Part shown: positions 35,027-49,004 of the stretch, piece after piece
Position numbering within the stretch: position 1 is the first letter of the stretch
Layout: each line of letters opens with the position of its first letter
NCBI GenBank assembly: GCA_026874595.1
Contig: CM049313.1
Coordinates: 76,128,659 to 76,192,658, forward strand
Length of the DNA stretch: 64,000 nucleotides
Direction: 5' to 3'
From: Sipunculus nudus
Lineage: Eukaryota; Annelida; Sipuncula; Golfingiida; Sipunculidae
Translations under genes and position numbers: made by a program
Notes under the pieces: generated by a model
Told to the model about the DNA's origin: nothing
The model's input: the letters and a program-made list of their open reading frames with translations, nothing else
The model's database searches: none

Positions 35027-36839
35027 TTATATATCCTAATGACACTTGTAAGTAATCATTTCAAATTTCGTGGGAGTTTTTTTGACATTTTTTATTTTTA
35101 TTTGCTTATTCAGTTATCTCAGAGATGTGTATTGGATGTTTTGTTTCCAACTTTAAATATTTTATAAATAATTTTACAGATTTTATATTCTTAATTGCTT
35201 ACTCTATAAAAAAATAAGTGTTATTTTTAAATAATATCATCACATTTTCATAGAATGTTTCCCTGAAAAATACAATGCATGGATATATTATGCAGTATAT
35301 TAAATACCATGAACTCTGTCAGACACTAGGACCTTTTACTGTCACTGACCTCAGCTGTTTAGCATTTAAGCATCAATTTTAGTGCATGCAATTTAAAATT
35401 GTTGTGATCTATTTCATCATAAAGAAATCAAAATCTAACACAGGAATATCAGCTGGATCCTGATTAAGATTGTTTAATGTAAGCTCCTTAATAATCAGAA
35501 ACTAAAAAAAAACAAAAAAAACCCTTGGTCTCTATGGACGGGATTTAGAGGAACAGATAAGACATTTAGTCTTGGTTAAATTCAGATACAGCTAGTGCAG
35601 TTGTTTGCATTTTAACCTGCAACAGAGGTTGGTGGTAAAAGTATTTGTGATTGACCCAGGGCTGTTATTGCCATCCCAAAATGTAAACATTTTATATTCA
35701 TTATGAGAATCAACTGTATAAATATATATAGTTATAGTTATAGTTGGATCTTTTAAAAGCTCTGTCAGATGACCTAATAGGATTATAGCTGAGACATAGA
35801 AACTGGTAGCTGGATATCCTCCATTCCACTACCCCTGCCCCAGCTGTTTTTATGGCTGTAACTTTATGTAAACTCATGATGATAGGTAACTCATGTTACC
35901 ATACATAAAAGTAGTATGAAACTATAGATAAACAAACTCATACAGCCGTCACAGAGGCATTATAAGATCTTTTCTTAACAGGAATTACTTACAGTTAACT
36001 GGTTTGTCTGCTCAGTTAGAGCCATGCATCACATAAATTATACAGAAAAGGTAGGTGCATACCTGGTTTTGACCTTCATCCATTTAGCTGTACACAGAAT
36101 GGTTTATAACTGGTCTTATTTGCAAGTTACACATTCAAGCAAGCTCTGTTATGTCATATGTCATCATCAGGTAACAGAGGGATAAATATGTATGGCCTCT
36201 TTAAACCTTGGACTTATTGTATATTCTACCTTTCTTCAAAGGAAAGTCAACACCATAATTAAGTAAACATTTTTGTTTCAAACTTACCATAATCATTATA
36301 AGTAACTATGCTACCACGATCATTTGATTGCATATGAAATTTTAGCTGCCACCAAAATAGTTTTGATAATATTATCACCAAAAAAGCATGTTAGAAACAT
36401 GCAATATTGTCACATTGAACTCATATTTTGTGGCATGATTTGAGCAAGATGCCTTTGATTGTAATACCCTTAATTTTTGTTGTAATGCTCAGCAAAGAAA
36501 TATCTCAGCCGTAACCAATCCTCTGATGTACAATGACATTTAGGGAGGTCCTAGGCAAATGTCCTTGGAAATCTGAAATTCAGTCACTGTGACCCATATT
36601 CTGCGACTTTTGGATAAAGATGTCATATGAGCACCCCGAATGTCAGATGGGGACAAATTGAATGTGTTAGGCCTAGAATCTTCTAACACAATATCCTGGG
36701 AGTTTCCAGGCACTTTGACCTTTATTCTGGGACCTACAGGCTGAAAACAGGATTTTGAGCACCCAGAAATTAAGTCAGACAGGGCACACATTTTATCTGT
36801 TAGGCTCAGATTCTTCTAATAGTGTTTGAAAGAATTCGA
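35027..36839. other. Intron-like sequence, no gene seen
   Basis: AT-rich with A runs at 35503-35521 and a short TATAGT repeat at about 35723-35745. The minus-strand frame at 36540-36791 (83 codons) matches no family I know; parts of it repeat (TTAGGC.TAGA.TCTTCTAA at 36668 and 36811). No exon is recognised. Confidence 0.4.
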
Positions 36840-37275
36840 GTCCATCGTACATGAATAATCTAATTTCAAAACCAGTAGATCTGTTTATCTAAATTTATAT
36901 TGAAGTTTCTGCAAGCACAGAGAAATCAAAATATCATCTGTTGTTTCACAGAAAGTTTGCTAGCTTTTAGACTTTCTGCCTGTAAATTCCCCCTAGTACA
37001 ATGTAAATTTCAAAACTAGTAGATCTGTTTTGATTCATATTGGATTTTCTGCAAGTTCAGTGAAATCCAAATATCATTATCTGTTGCCTCACAGAAAGTT
37101 TGCTAGCTTTTAGACTTTCTGCCTGTTAACTCCCCTAGTACAAAGTTAATTTCAAAACCAGTAGATCTGTTTAAATTCATGTTGGATTTTCTGCAAGTAC
37201 AGAGAAATCAAAATATCATTATCTGTTACCTCACAGAAAGTTTGCTAGCTTTTAGATTTTCAGCCTGTTAACTGC
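36840..37275 (+). repeat. About 143-bp tandem repeat, three units
   Basis: CAGTAGATCTGTTT or CTAGTAGATCTGTTT recurs at 36873, 37016 and 37159. Each is followed by TTTCTGCAAG, GAAATC.AAATATCAT, CACAGAAAGTTTGCTAGC and TTTCTGCCTGT. The units are about 85-90% alike by eye. Confidence 0.8.
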
Positions 37276-39839
37276 TGTAAGAAATACCTCACAGCCATCA
37301 ATAATCCCTTCGTCAGGAAACCCATTAAGGGAAGAAGAAAGATTGTAATTATAATCGGTTTAGTAGGGACAGAAAACATGTGACATCATGCCACAATCAG
37401 ATGGTACCGTATGGTTGTCATGGCAACAGTAATGGCATTAATAACATTATTGGAACTTTAGTAAAACAATATCTTTGTTTCATATTGCTTGATTGTTTTT
37501 ATGAAAGTTGGTCAATGCCAGTGCTAGAACTTTACTTTAATATTGTTGATTTTGCTTTGCCTGATATCACTTGATGATTGTAGTACATACCATACAAGAG
37601 CCCATAGACCTAAAGTAAACATAACCTCGTGGACTTCTGTCATCCAGCTGTTCAGTAACATACTCATACTCATAGACATAGCCAGGTAGGAGAGGCCAGA
37701 TAACCAAAACTTCTGCCTTTGCAATTCAGTTACATACATAATACTTTTATAAAGTGCACAGAAGTGATTGTTTGAATTTAGTTCCTTAAAGAAAAAAAAT
37801 GGAAGACACTAAGTTATACAGGGAACTGTTTGGCAGTACCAGTATATTTGTTACAATACAAGGAAGATCTTTGTTTTGTGTGCACCATTGTTGCTTTGCA
37901 CAGGAAGATATAAAAAACAAAACCTCTTCAGGAAAGATAAAAGTTAATAACCTTTTTTATGTGTGGTAGAGAAATAGATTGAATTTCTGCCAAAAGAATT
38001 TCATCAAGGCCAGGCCCTAAATAAGTTTACACTGACAGGAGTAAATTGATTAAGTGTTGTGTATTTGGCAGGAAATTTTACGTTATGGAAGGCTGCAGGA
38101 AAAGGAAGTAAACTTAATCATAGGTAATTAAATCCAAGCCTGCATTAATCCACCAGTAGAGAATTACAGCGTTTCATGGTAAAATGAATCTTATATAATA
38201 TGTGACTTTTATACATGGTCACCTGAACTCAATTAATTTCTCTGGTACTAATTAAGTTATCTGACCTAATGTGATCAGTGCAGACTAAAACCTTCAAAGG
38301 GATTAGATATTGTTTAATTTATATACCATCCAAATCATTATTAATTTGGTAATGCATGAAAAATGTCTTTCACATAAAATATAACCATATAGAAAATAAT
38401 TCTGTTAAAATATAGTAGCATGAGTTAAATAGATTTGTCTAATTTTTGCTTCATAAGATATATTTTTAAAGGGTGAACTTGTAGAGAATTTTTTTAAGTA
38501 TCACAGAATAAAAAAAAGTAAAACTGCAATTTTAAACTTTTAAAACCACAAAGTGTTTACTGTAATTTGAAGTAAATAATTTTACAACTCTTAAGTGTGC
38601 TTATATCCTTACATGACCCTACAACTGAGTAGGTTTGGGATGGTTACAAGTATACAGTATTTTCATGGTATCTGACATATACGGTAATCATACCGTCAAC
38701 TTTCCTATTATTGCGATATGCATTTTTGTCCATGATTTTGGTTCACAAGCAAGCTCTTGAAGTGTATTTTCTGAGAAAACTTGCATCATTAGAGTCGGTC
38801 CATGTTCAAAATAAATTTATTTTTCAAGAATCACGTTCATTTTCAGAAACCACATATATTTTGAATGCCTGCTTGTGTGTGGAACTGTGTGCTTATGGGC
38901 TTCAGGATTAGTCAGAAATGAATCAGGATGAATCAGAGTGGACAAAAGCCGGAAAATTCCAGGAGAAAATGACATTATTAAGAAAGAGCAAAAAAAAAAA
39001 ACATTCTTATCCTTTTATTGCATTTAATAAAAATGTCAACATAAAAGTGTCACCACTGGATGGAACATGTCTTGCGGATTGCATATTTTGCCATATAAAA
39101 TGGGGTTGGAGTATTTTGCCATGATGGGTATGTCATGCTCTCCAAAAATTCGCCGGGATTCTCTGGCTTTTATGTAATGGCAGTTATAGGAAACATGCAT
39201 GGTGGAAAGTTCTGACAGGCATGATTTGATGATGGGAGCAGTAGTTCTAGGGCCTCAAGCTTGCACACCTGCAGTGCCTTCATGCAACTTACATCACTTA
39301 ATGAGTCATTCTGTGGTACTGACATAAATGATATTAATAGTTAACCCCTTGTAATCAGTAAAGACTTTAAAGGTGGCTGTTATTAATATCATTATTGGTG
39401 GCTTATTAATGCAATTATATATTACTATTAATTTTGCAATATGACAGTATATTGCGATAAAATTTGAATAATTATCATGATATAAAAAATCAATATCACT
39501 ATCAAATATCAATATCACTATTAAACACTAGTAAAATTGAGGTGAAATCATGAAAATTTCAGACCTGGGCTTTCCAATCAGAACTCATCTTTCATGAATT
39601 GAGAAATTCTGCTGTCACACTGTTGACATTATGGGAATGTGCCACATGATGGCATGACATATTTCATTGGGTCTGATATATGGTTTAAAATACTGGCCTG
39701 AGTCATGTTCTGTGCAGGTAAACATGGCATGTCCTGTTGGTATCAGTCTAAGTTGTGTACATTTCTCAGCTTACCTGGAATATTAACTGGTCTGTTGTGC
39801 CTGTCAGATCAATTACCCTATTTCTTGAGGGGTTTTTTT
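37276..39839. other. Intron-like sequence, no gene seen
   Basis: There are no recognisable exons or transposon ends. A 17-bp doublet with ATATCAATATCACTAT lies at about 39488-39525. The frames at 38711-38911 and 38918-39124 have no domain match and no splice or codon pattern that sets them apart. Confidence 0.4.
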
Positions 39840-40545
39840 CTCGCAAAACTGTGACTTATGCAAGGGGAGTGTTGGCTGTCATCCAACTTCTGCCATATGT
39901 ACGTTAACCCATATTATCTCAAAAAAGGCAGGAGCTAGAATCACCAAATTTTATGCAAAAAATCAGTCATTTGAAAAACTATCTGATTGAACTTATTTTT
40001 TGCTATCTACATTGAATTATATTATATAGGGAAAAGGCTAAAATCAAATTTAAAAATCTTCTTCAAAACTTCTGGCCAAATTGTTTAATATTTCACAGAA
40101 ATAATTCCTGAAATTATCTCTCACGATTGTTTGGCCGAGTTACAGGAAGATGAACTTAGTCGTTTTGCCAAAAAGATTACTAAAATTACAATCTCAGAAA
40201 TGGCTGGACCTATTATCACCAAATTTTATGCAAAGATTTGTCACATGAGTTGAATTTGCAATTGAGGTATTTGTGGTGCCACCTGCATCAGCCTTTCTTG
40301 TATGGGGGTTATCAGTCATCGGTACATTAACTTATAATTTCTCAGGAACAGCTGGAGCTTATGATCACAAAATTTTATGCAAAAAGCAGGCCCATGTCAA
40401 ATGTTGTGGGATTGAGCTCTCTGTGAGCCACCTGCATCAACTTATATTTTATGGGGAAATAGCTAAAAAGCCTTTCAAAATCTTCTTCTCATTCAGCCAA
40501 ATTGTTCAATATAATTTCACAGAAAAGATGTTATGTCTGATTTTG
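39840..40545 (+). repeat. Decayed family B fragment
   Basis: CGCAAAACTGTGACTTATGC resembles the family B start. GTACGTTAACCCATATTATC, GGCAGGAGCTAGAATCACC and GTGGTGCCACCTGCATCAGC then follow in the same order as in B1 and B2. The 3' part of the family is missing. The 91-codon frame at 40273-40548 is a translation of this repeat. Confidence 0.65.
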
Positions 40546-41086
40546 TAAAATCATACTCTTTACCTTCTCTGTAAATAATTTTAGCTGGATTTCAGATTCC
40601 AATATATAAATTAAAATAAATAATCTGATCAAAATATTGTCAAGCAATATTGATTCAAGTCTACCTAACCAGAATGTTTCTGCCTGTAACAGTTTGAGGG
40701 GCCCAATCCCGGTTCTGACCTTAAACTAAGGTTTTCCCTTGGAGCTTTTATAATAATTATCACCGCACACAGGCTGTTTTTTTTTTTATTATAACAATGT
40801 GTTTATACTACGTGGGGGTCCACCAAAATAATCAAAAAAAAAAAAAATTCAACAAGGGCATCTGGTAGCAAGTCAGATAATTCAGAGCTTTGAAATGGCT
40901 TTTGCAACAAGTGACCTTTCTACCTCCACATATATGCAACCTACCACGTTAGTCAGCATGTTTTTCCTGTTTGTCAACATTGCTGTGATTTCAAACATGT
41001 TGTTGATCAACAAGTTTGTACTTCCTTTATGAAGGCCTTATAAGAACTTTTCACAACCAAAATTACCCTTTGATCAAAAATATAAA
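40546..41086. other. Intron-like sequence, no gene seen
   Basis: A/T homopolymers (40779-40790, 40839-40850) and a short GC-rich piece near 40700. Nothing was identified. Confidence 0.4.
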
Positions 41087-42503
41087 TGTCAAGGCCCAGA
41101 TTGCGATCTGGACAGATCTTAGATCTGTCCAGCCCAAATTGCGATCGCAGTTCAGGCCGGCCCAAACTGCGATCGCAATCCAGACTGGCCAGATCTTAGA
41201 TCCGTCCAGCCTAGATTGCGATCACAGTTTAGTCCGGCCCAGATTGCAATCCTGTCTTTCTTGCTTCAGGATCGCAATCTGGCTAGATTGCGATCCTAAA
41301 CTTGACCAGTCCATATTGCGATCCATGCTTTTACTATTACATGTAGGAGTGGAACATCTGATGTTTTACCAACTCATTTAGTATTTCATGCTACCATTTC
41401 CCCATAATAAATACATATTCATAAAAAAAAGTGAAGTAATTTTAAATGTAAATTCATTTGATCATACTTATAAAACTGTGTTACATAAAAAAACATTTTC
41501 AAAAGCAACTTCAATAGCACACTAATATGTCAAGGAATGTCAATCTATCACAGTACGAAAAAAAGTCCATCTAAGTACCTGCAAAAAAGTAAGCTAAGTC
41601 ATTTAAAAATTTAAAATTACAGTACATTTTACTGCACTCTCTGAATACAAAGTTAATCCATGCTTACTTGAACATTCATGTTTCAAATTTACTGACTATG
41701 AAAAAAAAACCCAGGAAAACTAAATAACAATTTATATAGCATAATGTTAATTAAGCTGTTTGAACAAGCAACAACAGTAAACATGGTATTAATCAGTCAG
41801 TTTATTCAGACACATGGAAAGATCACAGGATTCTAGGCAACATGAATAGGTAACCAATTAATCAGACCAAATCCAATAATGGGTCAAACAGAACAGCTAC
41901 TTGTAGCAAATATATAATACATACTATTAAAGTTTATAAAAATATATTGATTTTTTAAAAGATATATGATGGCTGAAAGTATAATATTTATATGATAGCC
42001 TCATGGTTAAGTTCATAATAATTACTTGGGATTGATGACTTACATGGGCTATGCATTTTAGATACTGCCTAATTGTTTCAATTTTGTTTACATTTTCAAC
42101 AAGCAGCTTTTTTTGCATGTACCTATTTGTATTATAATTGTGTTTATTATGGGGAAATGGTACCATGATATACTAGTTTCCCTCCTGTGATAGGAAGGAG
42201 TGAAAAGTGCCTTTTTTGTATCATAATTGTATTTATCATGGGGAAATGGTACCATGCAATACCAAATGAGTTGGTAAAACATCCAATGTTTCACTCCTGT
42301 GATATAGTAAAAGCATGGATCGCAGTATTGGCTGGTCAAGTTTAGGATCGCAATCTCGGCTGGACAGATCTAAGATCTGTCTAGCCAGATTGCGATCATG
42401 AGGCAAGAAAGACAGGATCACAATCTTGGCTGGACTAAACTGTGATTGCAATCTGGGCTGGACGGATCTAAGATCTGTCCAGATTGTGATCTGGGCCTTG
42501 ACA
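41087..42503. mobile_element. Foldback element with ~300-bp inverted arms built of GATTGCGATC
   Basis: The left arm (41087 to about 41415) and right arm (about 42228-42503) are inverted copies. TGTCAAGGCCCAGATTGCGA opens the element, and its inverse closes it (GGGCCTTGACA). Both arms carry AGATCTTAGATCTGTCCAGC-type palindromes and many GATTGCGATC/GCGATCGC motifs. They end at TACCATTTCCCCATAATAAA and its inverse. The middle is about 0.8 kb of AT-rich unique sequence. The frames at 41016-41381 (+) and 42236-42529 (-) are mirror translations of the arms, not genes. A target duplication is not resolved (flanks TATAAA and TATACA). No transposase is present, so the superfamily is unknown. Confidence 0.75.
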
Positions 42504-42930
42504 TATACACAGAGGAAACTAGAAATCACTTAAATTCTTTTTCAAAAGGTAGGTAAATGGGCACCTATCATATACATATCATATACAAAATAACATATTT
42601 CAGGCACAATAACTGAGGAAGAAATTTGATCCAACTTGGGAGGACTGAAAAATTGGGGCCACCCAGCCTAATGTGTAGGATATAAAAGAACGAATTTAAC
42701 ATGTCAAAATTCCATATTTACCCTAGGATACCTGAGAATTCTAAGCATGGGCAGTTCTCATTTAAAAGACAAACATAAATTCAGAGCTAAAGTGAAATAA
42801 TTCTTGTTCTTCTAAATCTCATCCTCAGGAATGTGCACAGATCATTGGAAACCTTTCTCATCATTTCTCCTTTTTCCATGGATGGTTTAGAATCTCCAAA
42901 TTTTTAATCCTCCCTCTCTATATATATACA

Positions 42931-43065
42931 CAGTGAAATCTCACTAACACGACCATCTGGTGGGAGCTAGGTTTTATGATGATTTTTACTTTCATCTACC
43001 AAAAAAGTAGTGGTCTTAGTGAGCGTGGTCATCTTAACAGAATGGTCATCAGATGACTTGCACTG
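42931..43065. mobile_element. Small pogo-like MITE candidate
   Basis: CAGTGAAATCTCACTAACAC then GACCA starts it, and the inverse-type end CACTG is followed by TA. GTGGTCTTAGTGAGCGTGGT lies inside. The ends share only a few bases in inverted orientation, but the 'CACTAA.ACGACCA' phrase is typical of pogo/Tigger-derived MITEs. Weak support. Confidence 0.4.
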
Positions 43066-45296
43066 TATTTGCAAATAATACTCTTACTGTCTTCTAAGTG
43101 CCAGGATGTGTATCCACCTTGGGTTCAGACACTTTGGTTTTCATTTTATGGTTTTTCCTGGGACCTCTGGAGCCAAATGCTTGCTAAAGAGCCATGGAAA
43201 TTGCCTTCCATAAATTATTATAACTATTTGCATGACCTGTGTAAAATAAAAAAAGTTCAATGGTTACATGTTGAAATTTAATAGTGGTCAAATTTATAAG
43301 ATTAACATCAGGGTTGGGAAAAAGGATAATACATTAAAACCATAACCCTAAAGTGATATCAGAAATGTCTTTCAATTTCTAATTTTTCTGCAGGTTTTGA
43401 ATAACATTTGGCAGATACTTGTAGGTACAGGAGCCTTAGAACTGTGGTCTGCTACAGCTGAGGAAAATTCAGTTTCTGCTGTAATCTAAGCACGTCTGGC
43501 TCTGTCTGAAATTAAAAGAAGTCTGTGACTTAGAAGGCTGCAGCAGCCAGTCTGGCCTTCAAGAGGACCATGCAGTCACTGTTGTTGTAAATTACAGAAA
43601 TCTATCACAACAATTGTCCATGCCAAAATATTGACTATAAAGTCCATGGGTGAAATATGTCATGATATTGTTTTCCTCTTAATTTTTTTGCAGTATTTTC
43701 AACTTCAGCTGACCTATATATGTAAGAAAGTGATAAACAGGGCAGCTATCAAATCAACAACTATGGTAAAGAAACTTCCTTAATAAACCGAACTACAGGC
43801 TTTGTCTTTGCATCATCAAGCAGTGAAGTTAAATGATATGCTCTTTTTATGGAACAGGATTTATTTGTCATGTCTAAAGACACCTATTCATGGTAAAATA
43901 AACAAAAATCTGAGATTTATAAATCTGAGGCTTAAATAAAGGTTTGACTTAATCTTCTTTATTTTCTTGTCACATTTCATAAAGCGTATCATACAGGTTA
44001 TATTGTTTTCTCAACAATACACAGTATATGTCACCTGCTGGGTGTTGATCTGTTCTTCAGAAGAAGTTCCCATGCATTTGGTTTACCATCAGAAGGCCGG
44101 TTTACAGACATAACCCCACAAAAAACATGAAACATTAAATCATGATAAAATTCTGAAAGTGAAATGGTTTTAATTGTTTTCTTAAAAGTTAAAATGAACA
44201 GCAGCCACTATTTGCGTTCTAACAGTTAACTTCATACAATCATGGCCTACTTTTACATTCATGGCTTCAGACTCTGTGGAGGAGTTAGCTTTTTCTGGAT
44301 ATTGAGAATGGATTTCTGTTTGAAACTATTGAAAAAAGGCATAAATAAATGTTTTCAAGATTGGAAAAAAAAACTCAAGTTGTACATATAAAAAGATATT
44401 TATTTTCTGATTTTCTGGTAAAAATGCTAAAATCTGTTTAAACACATCAGCAAATTGACATTGAAGTCCCTGTTCTTCTCCAAGAGGTCTAGCCAGATTT
44501 GAAAAAGAGTTAAAAAAAAAAAAAAGAAAGATAAAATGCAAGGTCAAACATGGCTAACCTTGAGTGAGCCTTCACGCCTGGCTACCCAGCATGGGCTGTT
44601 GGCTCCTTTGTGCTAGCCTGGTTGATTCAGGGACTGCAGGATACAAATAGATAATTGGTTCAATTAGTTTGAATTAATTCCACATGAAAGGTGCTAGATC
44701 GCAGCTACAATCAATAAATATTGTTCACACCTCTGTTGGCTGCTTCCTGCTGTTTTATCGTCTCATTCCACCCTGCGTGCTCAGGGTTTGTGGCCTTCTG
44801 TCTGTTTGCAGAAATGATCTATCTCAATTTCTTGTGAATTGGAAATTCTGCCAAGCTCCAACCAGGGTAGTGAGATGAACCACTGTCTGAAAGGACAACA
44901 GGTCATGGATATGTAATCAATATACTGCTGCCATCCTGCCTTTTCTTCCAAACTCCTTATGTTTATTCTTCTTTACCAGAACTGTTGCCTCCGATCTGTA
45001 CACCAGACTTAACTAGATCATACAAAGTTCATCCTCAAGCCATTGTTGTTCCTGTTCAACTTTTGTTCAAACAAGAATTCTCAGTTTCAGGGCTTTTAAA
45101 GGACATTACAAGAAGTAGATTTTTTGCTGAAATTTATTTTATTCCTTTATCATCATGCTCAGTTAAGTTCATTAGTATTAGTTATTAAATTATGTACTAT
45201 TATTCTTTGAAAATGTTTGAACGTCTTATATGTCTTTTGATGTTTCTTTAAAAATCCTAGACCAGCTAGAGCCTAATTTACTGTGGCTGTTTTATG
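43066..45296. other. Intron-like sequence, no gene seen
   Basis: No Unc13 exon or other recognised gene. The frame at 44326-44547 (-) contains long Phe/Lys runs from homopolymers. Confidence 0.4.
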
Positions 45297-47151
45297 AGCG
45301 AACCTGTGAGCTTATGTGAGGGTGTGGCGTCGTCCGGCGTCTGTACGTTAACCCATACTATCTTGAAAAAGGCAAGAGTAAGCATCAGGAAATTTTATGC
45401 AAAAAAATAGTCATCTAAAAAACTATCCGATTTTGCTTATTTTTTGGCTAACTGCATTTTCTTAGATTTAATAGGGAAAAAGCTAAAAAAGCTTTAAAAA
45501 TCTTCTTCTCTGAAACTGTTTGGCCAAATTATCCAATATATCACAGAAATGATCCCTGGAACAATCTCTCTCAAGTTTGTTCGAATGGTTTCAGTTTAAA
45601 ATTACAATCTTAGAAACGGCCGGAGCTATCATCACCAAATTTTATGCCAATGTTGGTCACATGAGTCATATCTGAAATTTAGGTATTAGTGGCGCCACCT
45701 GCATTGGCCTTTTTTGTACGGGGGTCATCAGTGCCTGTATCATAATGACAGCTACCAAAAACTTCTTCTCTGAAACCTTATGGCCAAATTGTTTAATATC
45801 GCACAGAAATAATCCCAGGTTAGTGTTTTCTGAAGTTTGTTCAAATGGTCTCCGTTCAGTGACTTTTGGCTGAGTTATGGGAAGTTAAATTTAGTCATAT
45901 GCCATAATAGCCCATTTTAGCTCAGTGGCTACAAAAATCTTCTCAAAATCCACTTGGCCAAATTCTTAAATTTCACACATTAATTATCCTTAGATGTTGA
46001 TAATTAAATAAATGGTTTTGGTTCATTGATTTTTGGCTGAGTTATGGGAAGCTTAACTTAAGTAGCCATTTTGCTTTATTTTCTCATATGAGTTATAAAC
46101 CTGCAAAACATTGTTTTGACTGACGCCACTGAAGCCAATTTGTTTATTATTTTACAAAAATAATCCCCTAAATAATTCTTATAATAATTGTCTTTTATGG
46201 TTCCAAAGAATGAATTTTGGCTGAAGTATAAAGATTGAATTGAGTCATTTTACCATATATGTTAACTGTGTAAAGCAGATACATCTAGCCTGGAACCAGT
46301 TTATCAGCATCCATTACATCATGCCTCTAGACATTTAGATTTCAGGTTATCTTTGGTTAATATTGGCAAGAATGTTTTTTAAAAACTTTTCAAAAATGTA
46401 GATTTATGATTTTAGATATTCCTCATGCCAGGCAATGTTTACAATCACAGGTATACGTTATCCCATACTATTTCAAAAACAAATGGAGCTAGCATCATGA
46501 AATTTAATGCAAAAAACTAGCCATCTGAAAAAATCTGCATTTTCTCAGATTTGATAGAAAAAAAAGCTAAAAAACCTTAAAAAATCTTCTACTCTGAAAC
46601 GGTCAAGCCAATTTCTTCAGTATTTCACAGAAATAATCTTTTATACCATCTCTCTCAAGTTTGTTCAAATGGTTCAGGATCGGTGAATTTTGGCAGTATT
46701 ACAGGAAGTTGAACCTAGTCATCTGTCCAAAAAAACATACTCAAATGACAATCTCAGAAACGGCCAGAGCTATCACCAAATTTTATGCCAGTGTTGGTCA
46801 CATGAGTCATATATGAAATTCAGGTATTGGTGGCGCCACCTGCATTGACCTTTTTTTTATATGGGGGTCATTGTTCATCTGTATATTAACCCATAACTTC
46901 TCAGGAATATCAGGAGCTACCATTCCCAGATTTTATGCAGTAATCTGTCACATATCAAATGTTGTGGGATTTAGCTTACTTTTTTCATTATCTGTATTTA
47001 CTTAGATTTTATAGGGGAAAAGCTGAAAAACCTTTAAAAGTCTTCTTGTAAACGGTCCAGCCAAATTGTTCAATATTTTACAGAAATGATCCCAGAGGCA
47101 ATGGTTTGCATTTGATGAATTTTAGTGGAGTTAAACGAATTTGAACAGTCA

Positions 47152-49004
47152 GGCCAGACTTTTTTAATTCTTTGGTTTACGAACATGATTGACAAAAGTG
47201 ATAGGTAGGAGGTAGGAAAAAAAAAAAAAAAAAATTGGAACAAACCTGGATACTGGTGTTCCTGAATCCTGTATTGTACAGTTGGGTTATAAAATTCATA
47301 TTTTAATGGCTCTATATAAACCTGTATAAAATATATAAGATAATATATAAAAATTAAAATATTATCATCATCCTCTCGAGTTTTCCACATGAATCTTGCT
47401 TTGGCCATGTTATTTCAAGCCATTCAAATGTCATTGAAGGTAAATTAATGACAAATAAAAGTTTTAACAGTAAAACTTATGATTTCATACACACCTGAAA
47501 TAAAAATTCAGTCACTGTCCCTGCCAAGTGAACTGCCTATTTTATAAAGTTTTACAAATTAAAGACCAGTCAAACACATACAAATATAAAATATTTTTTT
47601 TTGTCTGATATGCAAGGAGAAAACTTAATATTCACTGCTAGCATGATAGACTGCAGTTTAAATATAAAATATTTTTTTTTGTCAGATATGCAAGGAAAAA
47701 ACTAAATATTCACTGCTAGCATGATAGACTGCAGTTTTTATTTTTCAGTCGTGAATGACAATAACAATGACAATATGCGACTTGCTGCTATTCGCCTATT
47801 GTTTATCAAATGTCAACAACATGGAACTCGAGTTGTTTGATTCATGACCATGTCCTTTCCTTTTTGGTGTTGCGCATGTTTGACAGTCCTTTGAATATAC
47901 AACAACTGCTAATAAAGTGAGGTTTCCATTGGAGATCACATTGAAATATTCAACTATTTTAAATTTTAAAAAGGATTAATAATCTTTATTTATTCATCTG
48001 CATTTCCTACCATGGCCGTGACAGTACGTACCGTACTCATTTTAATATGCCGTCACTTGGCCACTGTCAGTCCGGAATTGCTTTTCGGCATCCATATACA
48101 TCAAATCTTCCATCACATCCGTTTGGAACAATTAAATGAATCCTTTCAAAGTTTCTGCATTATAAATGGCTTTCATTTTAGCTTGCTTTTGTTTTGACTA
48201 TAAAATATCCGCAAAGCCAACGCGCTGCAACGCTTCACATAAAACCGCGCCACTAAGACTACAGATAGTCGGAAATACTGCAGTAACCCTGAGAATTCTT
48301 GGAGTTTTCAAAGAGTACATGACAACCTCATGCAGTATATAATTTCATCTGTTCAGTAATTTTCTTTTAAGCGTTACAAGACTACATTTTTAAGTTTTGA
48401 CAAGTTTTAATATTTTTAAGAGTAAGCTTGTGAAACTTAGCCAATTCGCAGTAATTAATAGCATCTGACTTTGAGTGCAATAATTCGTCATAAGAAGTAA
48501 ATTTGTGTGTATATCCAGCAAGTTATTAACAGTGGCAAGCTGGTAAAGCCGCTATGCAACCAAACTAATTTTCTTTTCTAATTCACATCTATCTATAACA
48601 AATATGTTTAACAAATATGACCAAAACGCTGGTTTGAAAATGTATTGTAGTGCAGAAAACGAACTTTGAAAACTCTCCAAGAATTCTCAATTTCCCTGCT
48701 GAATCTTTTGACTACTTGATGGCCAATCAATTGCATTTATGGCCCAAGGATACCCTATTTTGATTGGCTTAAACCCTCCATCTGTCATTAAGAAAGTGAC
48801 CTTATTAGCCAATTATAAGTTCTAACATTTGAGGTGATCTAATACACATGGTCAATAAACAATTCATTTGTCAACAACCGTGCTGGATTCGGCGACGTAA
48901 TATAAAAAGAAAAAAAAGTAAAAATGCCAATTTGATTTTTTTTCTGAAATGAGGAAATTAGAGGTCGGCGGTTTGGTTAACCGAAAAATTAAAAAAGTGT
49001 GGCC
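47152..49004. mobile_element. Inverted-repeat DNA transposon inside family B
   Basis: The ends GGCCAGACTTTTTTAATT and AATTAAAAAAGTGTGGCC are inverted with one mismatch over 18 bp, and similarity continues a little further inside (CTTTGGTTTACGAAC against TTTCGGTTAACCAAAC). No clear target duplication is visible. B-family sequence lies on both sides. The 1.85-kb interior has no recognised transposase; frames at 47070-47408 (-) and 48012-48197 (+) lack domains. It contains a tandem duplication at 47582-47738. Superfamily unknown. Confidence 0.5.
47582..47738 (+). repeat. 78-bp direct tandem duplication
   Basis: AAATATAAAATATTTTTTTT then GT.TGATATGCAAGGA and ATTCACTGCTAGCATGATAG occur twice, at 47582 and 47660, with a few substitutions. 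Confidence 0.85.

Noticed and set aside
41016-42529. 121-codon (+) and 97-codon (-) frames with similar peptides
   Set aside because: The similarity arises because they read the two inverted arms of the foldback element.
48012-48197. Frame inside the inverted-repeat transposon as a transposase piece
   Set aside because: No DDE, HTH or zinc-finger pattern could be recognised.
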